Shown here one piece after another: positions 44,435 through 53,124 of a stretch of DNA of 64,000 nt (positions are counted from its first letter, which is position 1; every line of letters begins with the position of its first letter). The DNA is taken from positions 90,441 to 154,440 of the forward strand of contig NZ_LMPJ01000001.1 of the NCBI RefSeq assembly GCF_001424585.1, read 5' to 3'. Source of the DNA: Chryseobacterium sp. Leaf180. Lineage in GTDB: Bacteria > Bacteroidota > Bacteroidia > Flavobacteriales > Weeksellaceae. The notes under the pieces were generated by a model. That model saw only the letters and a list, made by a program, of their open reading frames with translations, did no database searches and was not told the DNA's origin. The position numbers and the translations under genes are program-made.

Positions 44435-44896
44435 ATGTTACAAAAAAACGATGTTGCTCCGGATTTCACTTTGTATGCAACGCCTGACCAGAAAATTAAG
44501 CTTTCCGAATTCAAAGGAAAAAATGTGATCCTCGCTTTTTATCCAGCCGACTGGAGTCCGGTTTGCAGTGACCAAATGGCTTTATATAATGAAACTTTGA
44601 AGTTTTTCAAGAAATACGATGCAGAGATTTTCGGAATTTCCGTCGACAGCAAATGGTGCCACCTGGCATTTTCACAAAACAGAAATCTACATTTCCCGTT
44701 ACTCGCAGATTTTGAGGCGAAAGGCGAAATCGCAAAAAAATATGGTGTTTATGACGATGAAGAAGGAGAATGCAAACGCGCACTTTTCGTTATCAACAAA
44801 GATGGTGTCATCGAATGGAGTTATCTGTCACCAACCGCAATTAATCCCGGAGCAGACGGAATTTTAGACGCTTTAGAAACCCTTAACACCAAATAA
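44435..44896 (+). CDS. Peroxiredoxin (AhpC/TSA, Bcp-like)
   Basis: The 153-residue thioredoxin-fold protein has the peroxidatic cysteine in FYPADWSPVCSDQ (Cys44). Note the change from the usual PxxxTxxC to DWSPVC, in which Ser replaces the common Thr. Further cysteines at about 72 (KWCHLAF) and 106 (ECKRALF) could be resolving. It reduces peroxides using a thioredoxin-type donor. Short gaps (4 bp upstream, 3 bp downstream) couple it to the YoaK and DsbA-like genes. Confidence 0.8.
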   Translation: MLQKNDVAPDFTLYATPDQKIKLSEFKGKNVILAFYPADWSPVCSDQMALYNETLKFFKKYDAEIFGISVDSKWCHLAFSQNRNLHFPLLADFEAKGEIAKKYGVYDDEEGECKRALFVINKDGVIEWSYLSPTAINPGADGILDALETLNTK

Positions 44897-44899
44897 ATT

Positions 44900-45415
44900 A
44901 TGTCACTAAAACCAAACGTCAGCCAGACTGACCACGCACAAGGCAACTTAAATGCCGACCTCGTTATCGTAGAATACGGAGATTATCAATGCCCTTATTG
45001 TGGTGCCGCTTGCCCGGTTCTGAAGGAATTGATGAAGGAATTTGGAAGCCAGATCAAATTTGTTTTCAGAAACTTCCCATTGTCTGAAATGCATCAATAT
45101 GCAAGACCGGCAGCTATCGCAGCGGAAGCAGCCAATCTTCAGGGGAAATTCTGGGAAATGCACGATGCGATTTATGAAAACCAGAGAGATCTGAATGAAA
45201 ATTTACTGATGAAACTGGCGGAACAGTTAAAACTGAATATTCCTCAATTTGAAAAGGATTTGGAAAGTACAGAACTGGCTGACAAAGTAGATTCAGATTT
45301 TGAAAGCGGAATTATGAGCGGCGTGAACGGAACACCTTCTTTCTTTGTGAATGGAAAGAAATTCGATGGTGGAGCGGAAAATCTTTTAGAATTGGTACGG
45401 GAAAACGTGAAGTAA
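44900..45415 (+). CDS. DsbA-like thioredoxin-fold oxidoreductase, cytoplasmic
   Basis: The 171-residue protein has the active site YQCPYCG (CPYC, as in many disulfide isomerase-like proteins) near residue 32, the helical insert, and the cis-Pro region VNGTPSFFVNGKKFDGG typical of the DsbA family. No signal peptide, so it acts in the cytoplasm, possibly as reductant for the neighbouring peroxiredoxin. That partnership is inferred from the operon. Last gene of the operon. Confidence 0.8.
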   Translation: MSLKPNVSQTDHAQGNLNADLVIVEYGDYQCPYCGAACPVLKELMKEFGSQIKFVFRNFPLSEMHQYARPAAIAAEAANLQGKFWEMHDAIYENQRDLNENLLMKLAEQLKLNIPQFEKDLESTELADKVDSDFESGIMSGVNGTPSFFVNGKKFDGGAENLLELVRENVK

Positions 45416-45495
45416 CGTTGGAAGCTTGCCATTAATACTAACATTTTTTCTCAGGAAATCTTTAAAAAATAATTGCAACTAATTGTTTCCTGAAC

Positions 45496-45563
45496 TCAAC
45501 GACAATTTTTGCCTGTTCGTCGAAAGTGGAATCAAAAACTTTATAATCTGCAGTAGTTTTACA
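45496..45563 (+). promoter_or_regulatory. Shared-architecture promoter 3 (upstream of the chloroperoxidase-like gene)
   Basis: Diverged half-sites CAACGA (45497) and CGTCGA (45518) are again 21 bp apart and flank TTTTTGCC. TAGTTTTACA starts at 45554, again 36 bp from the second half-site start. The downstream gene begins at 45959, so the leader would be about 400 nt; a dispersed repeat sits within it. Confidence 0.6.
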
Positions 45564-45608
45564 ACAGTTAAGACAGAGAAACGGCCAACGTGAATTTACA
45601 CCGAATCT

Positions 45609-45829
45609 GCAGCCCGACTTATCTCATCTTTTCTATTTTTTTATTTGAATCGATGAACCACTGCGTTAGGTTTGAGTGGAAATCCTTTTTTTGTGGATGG
45701 AAAAGCAAAGGCAAAAAAGATTGGGAACGGAAGGCATAAATGAGAAAAAAGCGAAGGCTTTTGTCGAAGTTTACGAACGAAGTTCTAAGCTGCCCAAACC
45801 TAACAAAGTGGTTCGACGTCGTCAAATAA
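45609..45829 (+). repeat. Dispersed non-coding repeat, copy A
   Basis: It begins GCAGCCCGACTT, contains TTGAGTGGAAATCCTTTTTT and ends CCCAAACCTAACAAAGTGG followed by TTCGACGTCGTCAAATAA. A second copy with the same beginning, middle and end lies at 51293-51451 on the same strand. Similarity is patchy in between. It separates promoter 3 from the hydrolase gene. Confidence 0.45.
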
Positions 45830-45958
45830 AAATTATCAAAAAATGTACGATGTTAAACTAGATTAACTGGAAAAGAATTCAAGCATCCTACATTTGCTAG
45901 AGAATTAAGAAAAAAAAATATTAAAATAAAATTATCACAACATTAAAAATAAACAATT

Positions 45959-46780
45959 ATGAGCACACTAAAATTAAAAGACGGAACAGAGATTTTTTAC
46001 AAAGACCAAGGCGAAGGACCAACTTTGATGTTTCACCACGGATGGCCTTTATCATCAGACGATTGGGATGCACAGGTGATTTTCTTTCTGCAAAGAGGTT
46101 ACAGAGTGGTGACGCACGACAGAAGAGGTCACGGCCGTTCCAGCCAGGATATTTACAAACACACGATCGATCAATATGCTTCTGATGCCGCGGAATTGGT
46201 AGAATTCTTAGACCTGAAAGATGTGGTTCACATCGGTCACTCAACTGGTGGTGGCGAAGTGATTCGTTATGTAGCGAAATATGCGAACGGAAGAGCGAAA
46301 AAAGCAGTTTTAATCAGCTCAGTTCCGCCAATTATGGTGGCAAGTGACAGCAATCCTGATGGTGTTCCGATGTCGGTTTTCGATGGTATCAGAGACCAGA
46401 CTCTGAACAACAGGAATCAGTTTTATATTGATTTGACTTTCCCTTTCTACGGCTATAACAGAGAAGGCGCGGATGTAAAAGAAGGTGTGCAGAGAAACTG
46501 GTGGAGACAGGGAATGATGGGCGGAATCGTTGCTCATTACGACGGAATAAAAGCATTTTCTGAAACCGATCAGACCGAAGATTTGAAAAACACAGACATT
46601 CCGGTTCTGGTGCTTCACGGCGAAGATGACCAGATTGTGCCTTACCAAAATGCAGCTTTGAAATCAATAAAATTACTGAAAAACGGAACGCTGAAAACAT
46701 ACCCTGGTTTCCCTCACGGAATGCCTACTACGGAAGCTCCGACGATTAATAAGGATCTTTTGGAGTTTATTGAAGCATAG
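45959..46780 (+). CDS. Alpha/beta hydrolase, non-heme chloroperoxidase type
   Basis: The 273-residue alpha/beta hydrolase has oxyanion region HHGWPLSS, nucleophile elbow GHSTGG (Ser95), acid in VLHGEDDQIVP (about Asp223) and His in FPHGMP (His253). The sequence is typical of cofactor-free chloroperoxidase/esterases, which can form peracids from carboxylic acids and H2O2. The physiological substrate is unknown. No signal peptide. It lies downstream of shared promoter 3 and has its own terminator. Confidence 0.85.
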   Translation: MSTLKLKDGTEIFYKDQGEGPTLMFHHGWPLSSDDWDAQVIFFLQRGYRVVTHDRRGHGRSSQDIYKHTIDQYASDAAELVEFLDLKDVVHIGHSTGGGEVIRYVAKYANGRAKKAVLISSVPPIMVASDSNPDGVPMSVFDGIRDQTLNNRNQFYIDLTFPFYGYNREGADVKEGVQRNWWRQGMMGGIVAHYDGIKAFSETDQTEDLKNTDIPVLVLHGEDDQIVPYQNAALKSIKLLKNGTLKTYPGFPHGMPTTEAPTINKDLLEFIEA

Positions 46781-46803
46781 AGCATACGCTTTTGAAATGT
46801 AAG

Positions 46804-46837
46804 TAAGGGAAAATTTATAATTTTACCCTTATTTTTG
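46804..46837 (+). terminator. Terminator after the chloroperoxidase-like gene
   Basis: Arms TAAGGG (46804-46809) and CCCTTA (46826-46831) extend with a further A/T stem of three pairs, then a TTTTTG tract. Confidence 0.65.
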
Positions 46838-46864
46838 TATTGGTATAAGATCAGATCATACGTT

Positions 46865-47563
46865 ATGGGCAATTTAATTTGTGAGAACGGGCAGGTGAAA
46901 ATGGTTTCGAGCTTTTCTGAACTTGTCAGTACCGGTTTTTCAGGTATGCAGAACGCAGTTTGCTGGCAACGGAACCCGCGGGGAAATTTTAAAGAAATTG
47001 CAGAAAAACTTCAGCTGAAGGAGAATGTGACAGAAATTTCCCAACAGGATCTTCTGACACTGAAGGTATCCGACGATGGCGCAAAGGCGCGTGAAATTAT
47101 TCTGAACGATCTGGCTCTTCTGACAAAATCTGGTGCACAACCTGTGCTCAATCTGATTAAAAATTACGAAAGGGATGATGCGTTTGATTTCATTTCAACC
47201 GATGTGTATTCTTATCACGTAGACCGTTCTCCGGTCGCCACTTCCACATTTTTGTGTACATATGATGGTGCAGCAGGCGACATCATAGGCAATGATGAAG
47301 CCATTCAGAAAATTTTAATTCCGGAAATACGCGAAAATCTTAAAAAGCTGCATCAGGGCTGTGCAGATGATTTTGAAACATTTTTAACTGAAAACTACTT
47401 CGATCTTCATTTTGAGGCAAAACCCAATGCAAAACCTTTTAATTTGGGAAAAAGAAACCTCTGGAAACTTTCCGTGGATCATCCCGGCCATATGGTTTTA
47501 CCGTGCATACATCGCGCTCCCAAAGAAAATTATGGCGAATATCGGTTGCTGCTGATCTGTTGA
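46865..47563 (+). CDS. DUF1826-like protein
   Basis: The protein has 232 residues from ATG 46865 (MGNLICENGQVKM). A TTG start 30 bp earlier is less likely because it falls in the terminator tail. Conserved-looking blocks are YHVDRSPVATSTFLCTYDGAAGDII, split by function-like residues His and Asp, and a C-terminal WKLSVDHPGHMVLPCIHRAP. This resembles DUF1826, a family without a settled role that some genomes pair with zinc-stress genes. The metal-type residues (HxD, H, C, H) hint at a metal-binding or 2-oxoglutarate-oxygenase-like fold, which is tentative. Confidence 0.55.
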   Translation: MGNLICENGQVKMVSSFSELVSTGFSGMQNAVCWQRNPRGNFKEIAEKLQLKENVTEISQQDLLTLKVSDDGAKAREIILNDLALLTKSGAQPVLNLIKNYERDDAFDFISTDVYSYHVDRSPVATSTFLCTYDGAAGDIIGNDEAIQKILIPEIRENLKKLHQGCADDFETFLTENYFDLHFEAKPNAKPFNLGKRNLWKLSVDHPGHMVLPCIHRAPKENYGEYRLLLIC

Positions 47564-47824
47564 AACAGTAGATTTCTATTCTTATTTCAAACTAATAGCC
47601 TTCTCTTAAAAACTTTAAGACCAGCCAGTCGAAATGTGAGAGAGAAGATTACCGTAAGAGCTTAAAAAATGCAAATCTCATTAGACTATTTCAAAAAGTT
47701 AAATACGGTACAAAACAAACCGGTTGCAGCTGTCTTCATTTTCGGCATCTATGACTTCTGAAAATTAATGCGTAATCTATACAGACGCCCTTTTGTTAGC
47801 ATTTAATTTGACCATGAGTTTTAT

Positions 47825-48883
47825 TTAAAAAGCCCTTTTATACTGCCACGGAATGTCGGTTTCCAGTCCAAGTTCCTGTGCAGAATGTAAAGCAAAATAC
47901 GGGTCGCGTAAATGTTCTCTGGCAATGAAAATTAGATCTGCTTCGTCGTTGACAATAATATCATTAGCCTGAACAGCTTCGGTAATCATCCCGACCGCGC
48001 CGGTTGCAATCTTCGTCTGTTGCTTGATAATGGATGAGAACGGAACCTGATAACCCGGGAAAACATGGTCTTTGCTGACATTGGCAAATCCTCCGCCGGA
48101 AGCCGTAATAAGGTCGACGCCATTTTTTCTCAGAATCTTTGCCATAATAATGCTGTCATCCAAAGTCCATGCATCCGGTATCTCCAGATAATCGACTGCT
48201 GAAATTCTTACCAAAAGCGGCATTCCGTCGGGAATTACCCGGCGTACTTCGCCCACAGTTTCTACAAGAAAACGCATTCTGTTTTCCAGACTTCCACCGT
48301 ATTCATCATTTCTTTTGTTGATCACGGCAGAGTAGAACTGGTGGAACAGATACCCGTGACCGGCGTGCAGTTCTACCGTATCAAAACCTGCATCGACAGC
48401 TCTTTTTGCGGCTTCCACAAATTTTATTTTTAATTCCTGAATTTCCGCCACGGTCAGTTCTTCGGCCAAAACACCGTTGAAATCATGTGCCGACGATGAT
48501 TTTACAGTCCAGGCACCTTCTTCCTGGGTGAGTGGTTTCATTTTTTCATTGGGATGTTTCAGACTTCCTTTTCCACCCGAATGCCACAGTTGAATGCCAA
48601 TCTTTGCATCCTGCCCGTGTACAAAATCTACGATGGTTTTCCATGCATTTTTCTGTTCGTCATTCCAGATTCCGACATCGCTCAGAGTTGCTAAACCTTC
48701 GGGAGAAACGGCGGTACATTCGGTCATAATTAGACCCGCTCCGCCAACGGCTCTTCCTCCAAGATGTACAAGATGCCAGTTTCCGGGGATGCCGTTTTTA
48801 GCGCTGTACTGCTGCATGGGTGAAACTGCTATTCTGTTTTTTAAGGTAAGCTGTCGGAGATTTAAAGTTGAGAATAAATTCAT
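47825..48883 (-). CDS. Old Yellow Enzyme family NADH:flavin oxidoreductase (YqjM-like)
   Basis: The 352-residue FMN TIM-barrel enzyme has N-terminal LKNRIAVSPMQQYSAKNG, the active site HAGHGYLFHQFYSAVINKRNDEYGGS and C-terminal ADLIFIAREHLRDPYF. Length and motifs match YqjM-type ene-reductases, which reduce activated C=C bonds and respond to oxidative or electrophile stress. It follows the hybrid kinase gene by 11 bp, so it is probably cotranscribed with it. Confidence 0.88.
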   Translation of the reverse strand: MNLFSTLNLRQLTLKNRIAVSPMQQYSAKNGIPGNWHLVHLGGRAVGGAGLIMTECTAVSPEGLATLSDVGIWNDEQKNAWKTIVDFVHGQDAKIGIQLWHSGGKGSLKHPNEKMKPLTQEEGAWTVKSSSAHDFNGVLAEELTVAEIQELKIKFVEAAKRAVDAGFDTVELHAGHGYLFHQFYSAVINKRNDEYGGSLENRMRFLVETVGEVRRVIPDGMPLLVRISAVDYLEIPDAWTLDDSIIMAKILRKNGVDLITASGGGFANVSKDHVFPGYQVPFSSIIKQQTKIATGAVGMITEAVQANDIIVNDEADLIFIAREHLRDPYFALHSAQELGLETDIPWQYKRAF

Positions 48884-48894
48884 TGTATTGGATT

Positions 48895-51111
48895 TTAGAT
48901 TGATAATGACTGTAAAAATAGTTTCGCTTCAAAAAACGATTTGAGTAAGATATTCTGAATCTCTTCCAAAACTTTTTCTGATGTTTTATTTGCTTCATTG
49001 GTGAGTTCTAAGATATTAAGTTTTTCTTCTAATAATGGCAGTAATCCCATTATTGCAGCACTCGATTTCAGGTCGTGTGCCCGCAGTTTTAATAATTTGA
49101 AATCTCTATTTTGATACGCCAGGTTCATTTCCTGCAAATGCACCGGAACTTTGTCTAAAAACTGTTGGGTAACCGTTTTTTCAAAATCTCTGTCGCCATT
49201 GCTGATGGATTTCAGATAGTTCAGTTCAATGATTTTGTAGTCTGAAACCAGGTCATCAGTTTTCACATTCTTTTTTTCATTTTCCTGCAATCCGAAATTT
49301 GAAATGAGCTTAAATAATTCTTCCTCTTTAATGGGTTTAGAAATATATTCGTTCATGCCGCGGCTCAGGCATTTTTCCCGTTCGCCGGCCAGAGCGTGCG
49401 CCGTCATCGCGATGATGGGAATGTTTAATTTCAGCTCTTCCCGGATCTTTTGCGTGGCTGCATAACCGTCCATCTGGGGCATCTGAATATCCATTAAAAC
49501 CAAATCGGAATCGCTATCTCGAAGATATTCCACCGCTTCCAGACCGTTCGAAGCGGTTTCAAAATCGATATTCCACTGCGATAGCAGATGTTTCATTAAA
49601 CTTTGATTGATAGAATTGTCGTCCACAACCAGAACTTTCAACGGCGCATTCGATGTATCTTTGAAATATCGGGTGTTCACAGCAGAAGAGGTGGAAGTAA
49701 TCTGTTTTTCAGCAATCTGATACGGAATGAAGAAATCGAAAGTCGTTCCCTTGCCTTGTTCGCTCGTGACTTCGATATTTCCGCTCTGCAGTTGGATGAG
49801 ACTTTTCACGATGGATAAACCAAGGCCGGTTCCGCCAAAGTTTCTGGTGGTGGATTCTTCGCCCTGGTTAAATCTCTCAAAAACTTCATTCAGTTTATCT
49901 TTATCGATTCCAATTCCGGTGTCAGAAATTTTGAAACCGATGATTACTTCTTTTTCCGTATGCTGTTTGTTATAAATTTCGATACTGATGCTGCCCTGAT
50001 GCGTAAATTTGATGGCATTTCCGATAAGATTGATCAAAATCTGCGTAAGCCTCGTGGCGTCGCCATTCAAAGTGTCCGGAATAGAAGAATCGATGTTGCT
50101 GGAAATACTTAACCCTTTTTCTTTCGCCCGTTCAATAAAAAAAGTCTCCACAGAATTGACCAAACCATTGATGCTGAAAATGCCGGGAGTAATTCTCATC
50201 ATTCCCGCCTCGATTTTTGAAAGGTCTAAAATATCATTGATAATCGCCATCAGATTTTCTCCCGAGCGCTGAATGGACGAGACAAATTCTGCAGAGGTCG
50301 CGTCTAAATTCCTTTTCTGCAAAAGATTGGTGAAACCTAAAATTCCGCTCAGAGGCGTACGGATTTCGTGGCTCATATTGGCGAGAAAGTTTTCTTTGGT
50401 TTCGGCTGCGACGCTTGCTCTTTTCTCGGCAACAGCCAGTTCCTGTATCAGTAATCTCTGACGTTTGAACTGACGGAGAATATGAAAACCGACAATCCCG
50501 CCGCTTAAAACGAGCAAACCCAAAATGTATACATCATACAGTCTGGCTTTTCGGCCCATTTGCTCACTCTGTTTGCTGAGGTTCACCATATCCAGGCGTC
50601 GCGTTTCATAAATTTTGGCCGTGATGTTCGTGATTTCGTTGGATATTTTTCGGGCTCTGGGATTGGCGATGGACGTTTGGTCATCCAGATTTCCCAAAGT
50701 GTTGTACCGCAACAGCAGTTTTTCTTTGGTCAGTTTCTTCTCCATCGCCAGAATACTGAGTCTGTGAATGAGTTTTTCCAGTCCGCTGTCCTGAGTGTCT
50801 TTTGAAATGGAATCGAGAAAATTTTCTACTTCATCTATTTTTTGATCAACACCATTAAGATGAGTCGTGTCATTGGTAGCAATAGATGCCCGGATTCTGC
50901 TTTCCACACCCAGAATATCGCGGTCTATCTGCCGCAGATGATTGCTGGAACGGAGCTCATTCAGCAACAGATTATTATTATTAATAAGCGACTTTGTATT
51001 GTTGGCAGAATTGATCTGAACAGCGATCAGCAGCAACGAACCCGCAATAAAGGTGAGGATAATGAAATAGCTGAAGCGCTTATTGTCCATTACTGAGCTT
51101 ATTTTTTTCAT
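48895..51111 (-). CDS. Hybrid sensor histidine kinase with receiver and HPt domains
   Basis: The 738-residue protein has a membrane helix (13-32), a CHASE3-like helical sensor (35-190), a second helix (193-212), HisKA with MSHEIRTPL (His248), and HATPase with GNAIKFT and GGTGLGLS. A receiver follows (phosphoacceptor Asp541 in LVLMDIQMPQMDG), then a C-terminal HPt (His679 in RAHDLKSS). This is a full phosphorelay in one chain, needing an external response regulator. The LytTR regulator gene lies 351 bp upstream on the same strand, separated by a dispersed repeat. Confidence 0.9.
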   Translation of the reverse strand: MKKISSVMDNKRFSYFIILTFIAGSLLLIAVQINSANNTKSLINNNNLLLNELRSSNHLRQIDRDILGVESRIRASIATNDTTHLNGVDQKIDEVENFLDSISKDTQDSGLEKLIHRLSILAMEKKLTKEKLLLRYNTLGNLDDQTSIANPRARKISNEITNITAKIYETRRLDMVNLSKQSEQMGRKARLYDVYILGLLVLSGGIVGFHILRQFKRQRLLIQELAVAEKRASVAAETKENFLANMSHEIRTPLSGILGFTNLLQKRNLDATSAEFVSSIQRSGENLMAIINDILDLSKIEAGMMRITPGIFSINGLVNSVETFFIERAKEKGLSISSNIDSSIPDTLNGDATRLTQILINLIGNAIKFTHQGSISIEIYNKQHTEKEVIIGFKISDTGIGIDKDKLNEVFERFNQGEESTTRNFGGTGLGLSIVKSLIQLQSGNIEVTSEQGKGTTFDFFIPYQIAEKQITSTSSAVNTRYFKDTSNAPLKVLVVDDNSINQSLMKHLLSQWNIDFETASNGLEAVEYLRDSDSDLVLMDIQMPQMDGYAATQKIREELKLNIPIIAMTAHALAGEREKCLSRGMNEYISKPIKEEELFKLISNFGLQENEKKNVKTDDLVSDYKIIELNYLKSISNGDRDFEKTVTQQFLDKVPVHLQEMNLAYQNRDFKLLKLRAHDLKSSAAIMGLLPLLEEKLNILELTNEANKTSEKVLEEIQNILLKSFFEAKLFLQSLSI

Positions 51112-51292
51112 AAGTGCCTGTACTTATTTGGAATTGTTGGAACTGACTTGAGCATTGTAAAAACCACCTGTAAAAAATTCTCTAAATTTTATCCGGAAGT
51201 GCCTCATCATTTTTTATTTATTTAATCGTTCGGTGACGCTTGTTCACAGCTTTCCAAAGCAGGAAATTTTTTGAATGGTAACACTGAACCTG

Positions 51293-51451
51293 CAGCACGG
51301 CTTGAGCGGAAATGTTTTTTCTTATGCTCAGATTCCGATAAATACGGAATCGTCTGCAAAAAAGACTGTGATCCCTCTGAAAGGTTCAGGATAAACTCAG
51401 TGTGGAGACAGGTTCCCAAACCTGACAAAGTATTTCAACGAAGACAAATAA
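51293..51451 (+). repeat. Dispersed non-coding repeat, copy B
   Basis: It starts GCAGCACGGC, contains TTGAGCGGAAATGTTTTTTC and ends CCCAAACCTGACAAAGTATT followed by TCAACGAAGACAAATAA. It matches copy A (45609-45829) at both ends and in the GAGCGGAAAT block. It lies between the LytTR regulator and the hybrid kinase genes. Confidence 0.45.
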
Positions 51452-51462
51452 TAATGATCATT

Positions 51463-52158
51463 CTAAAAAACATTCATTCTGGTATTCAGTGCTTTTCTGT
51501 ACGCATCGGCCACAGGAATAAACTTCCCGCTGATCATAATTCCACCGTCCTGAAGGGTATCAATTTTTCCGACACACACGATAAAAGAGCGGTGTACACG
51601 GATGAAATGGTCTTTCGGAAGACGTTCTTCAGCAGTTTTCATTTTACCGTGAATGGCAAACATTTTTTCTCTTGTGTAAAACTTCACATAATCGCCCATC
51701 GCTTCCGCGTACAGAATATCGTCAAGTTTCAGCCGTCTTGTAATATTGGAATCCCGCACAAACAAAAATTCATCTTTGGTCATTTCCACGTTTTCCCTCC
51801 GGCTTTCAAGAATCGACTGAGCTTTGCTGACGGCCTGCAAAAACCTTGCAGGCATCACCGGTTTCAGAATATAATCTGCGATGTTGAGTTCGAAAGCTTC
51901 AAGTGCATAGTCTTTATTTGAAGTCGTGAAAATGATGAGCGTGTCTTTTCCTGAAAGGTTTTTTGTCAGTTCGATTCCGGTCATTTCGGGCATTTCAATA
52001 TCGAGAAAAATCAAATCGACTTCGTTAAACTGCAGGTAGTGGTACGCTTCGATGGCATTGCTGAACTCTCTGGCAACCGTGAGATTCGGAATCTGCTTTG
52101 CCAGATGTGCCAGAGTGGTTCTTGCAATGTCGTTGTCATCGACGATAATCGCTTTCAT
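51463..52158 (-). CDS. LytTR-family response regulator
   Basis: The 231-residue regulator has a receiver domain with Asp7/Asp8, phosphoacceptor Asp53 (LIFLDIEMPEMTG) and Lys in DYILKPV, then a LytTR DNA-binding domain (about 125-228: FLFVRDSNITRRLKLDDILYAEAMGDYVKFY, FIRVHRSFIV). LytTR domains bind pairs of 9-bp direct repeats about 21 bp apart. Just such repeats occur at four promoters in this window, so it is a candidate regulator of them. It has a good promoter at 52183-52190. Partner: the hybrid kinase at 48895-51111. Confidence 0.9.
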   Translation of the reverse strand: MKAIIVDDNDIARTTLAHLAKQIPNLTVAREFSNAIEAYHYLQFNEVDLIFLDIEMPEMTGIELTKNLSGKDTLIIFTTSNKDYALEAFELNIADYILKPVMPARFLQAVSKAQSILESRRENVEMTKDEFLFVRDSNITRRLKLDDILYAEAMGDYVKFYTREKMFAIHGKMKTAEERLPKDHFIRVHRSFIVCVGKIDTLQDGGIMISGKFIPVADAYRKALNTRMNVF

Positions 52159-52182
52159 AGGAATGTTTTTTTATGGTTTACA

Positions 52183-52190
52183 CAAATATA
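52183..52190 (-). promoter_or_regulatory. Candidate -7 box of the LytTR regulator promoter
   Basis: TATATTTG on the - strand matches TAnnTTTG exactly and lies 24 bp upstream of the start codon at 52158. Confidence 0.55.
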
Positions 52191-52256
52191 ATTATTCCTT
52201 TTCCTTGCAGCCGTTTTAAATTCAGTTTAAAATGGTCATCGATGCGAATTAACTTT

Positions 52257-52730
52257 TTATCTGAAGTAGGAACGGATCATCCAGGCCATTTCTTCATGGG
52301 TTTCCATCAGACCCGTGATATAGTCGCTGGTTCCGTAATCTTTGAATTCTTCTGCAAAAGGTGTGATGTTTCCTCTCAGAAATTCGATGATGCTTTCGTG
52401 GTCAGCCAAAAGATCTTTCATATATCCTAAACCATCATTGTTTCGGTCGCTGTATTCGGTAAGATGCGTCAGTTCAAGATACATTTTCATTGTAGCAGGT
52501 GCAAAATGACCGATTTTACGCATGCGTTCGGCAACACTGTCAATCATTTCATCCAGTTGTTTGTACTGCTCTTCAAAAAAAATGTGGTTGGCGTGGAAGT
52601 TATCTCCCGTAACATTCCAGTGCGCATTTCTTGTTTTGATGTAAAGTAGCGTTTCGTCAGCTAAAAGTTTTGCCAGTTGATCTGCAACAGCCTGAGTGTT
52701 TTTTTCTGTAATTCCGATTTTTGTTTTCAT
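52257..52730 (-). CDS. dps: Dps-family DNA-binding ferritin-like protein
   Basis: The 157-residue protein has Dps hallmarks: RNAHWNVTGDNFHANHIFFEEQYKQLDEMID supplies the ferroxidase His, Asp and Glu residues at the dimer interface, and MKDLLADHESII and HEEMAWMIRSYFR close the four-helix bundle. Dodecamers store iron and consume H2O2, protecting DNA in stress and stationary phase. It is controlled by shared promoter 4 (52781-52848). Confidence 0.92.
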   Translation of the reverse strand: MKTKIGITEKNTQAVADQLAKLLADETLLYIKTRNAHWNVTGDNFHANHIFFEEQYKQLDEMIDSVAERMRKIGHFAPATMKMYLELTHLTEYSDRNNDGLGYMKDLLADHESIIEFLRGNITPFAEEFKDYGTSDYITGLMETHEEMAWMIRSYFR

Positions 52731-52780
52731 AACAGTATAATTTTAAGTGATAGTAAAAAGCTTTATTGCTTGTTTTCTGA

Positions 52781-52848
52781 TGTAAAGATCAGCCGGAATC
52801 CTGCTGAAATAAAAAGGTTTTCGGTGAACGGGCAAAACGAATCGGTGA
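52781..52848 (-). promoter_or_regulatory. Shared-architecture promoter 4 (dps)
   Basis: Read on the - strand: CACCGA (52847-52842), GTTTTGCCC, CACCGA (52826-52821), half-sites 21 bp apart. GATCTTTACA begins at 52790, 36 bp after the second half-site start and 60 bp before the dps start codon. Same spacing as the other three promoters. Confidence 0.7.
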
Positions 52849-52946
52849 AAAGGTGATAAATATGATCGGCCATCATAATTTGAAGGAAAGATGATATTGA
52901 ATCACTTAAAATGCAATCAGGTTTAACAATTCATTAGAGAATCATG

Positions 52947-52954
52947 TATTTTTG
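52947..52954 (+). promoter_or_regulatory. Possible -7 box for the antiporter gene
   Basis: TATTTTTG fits TAnnTTTG and lies 171 bp upstream of 53125. The long leader makes this uncertain. Confidence 0.3.
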
Positions 52955-53124
52955 AATGTTGATATTACCTGCTGAATTCTGCTGTATCGAATACTGTTTT
53001 TTTAAAAAGTATAGAGGTTAGGAATATTGAGAAGTAATGATACTGACATTTTTAAGTAAGCTCAGCATTAACTGAAAGGCAGGAGATATTTAAAATATAA
53101 GAAATTAAATAAAAAGTATACAAT

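Noticed and set aside
45676..45861. 61-codon + strand frame upstream of the chloroperoxidase-like gene
   Set aside because: It lies within the dispersed repeat, has no domain-like pattern and no counterpart frame in copy B.
47669..47761. 30-codon frame beginning MQISLDYFKKLN between the DUF1826-like and OYE genes
   Set aside because: Too short and isolated; no promoter or homologous neighbour seen.
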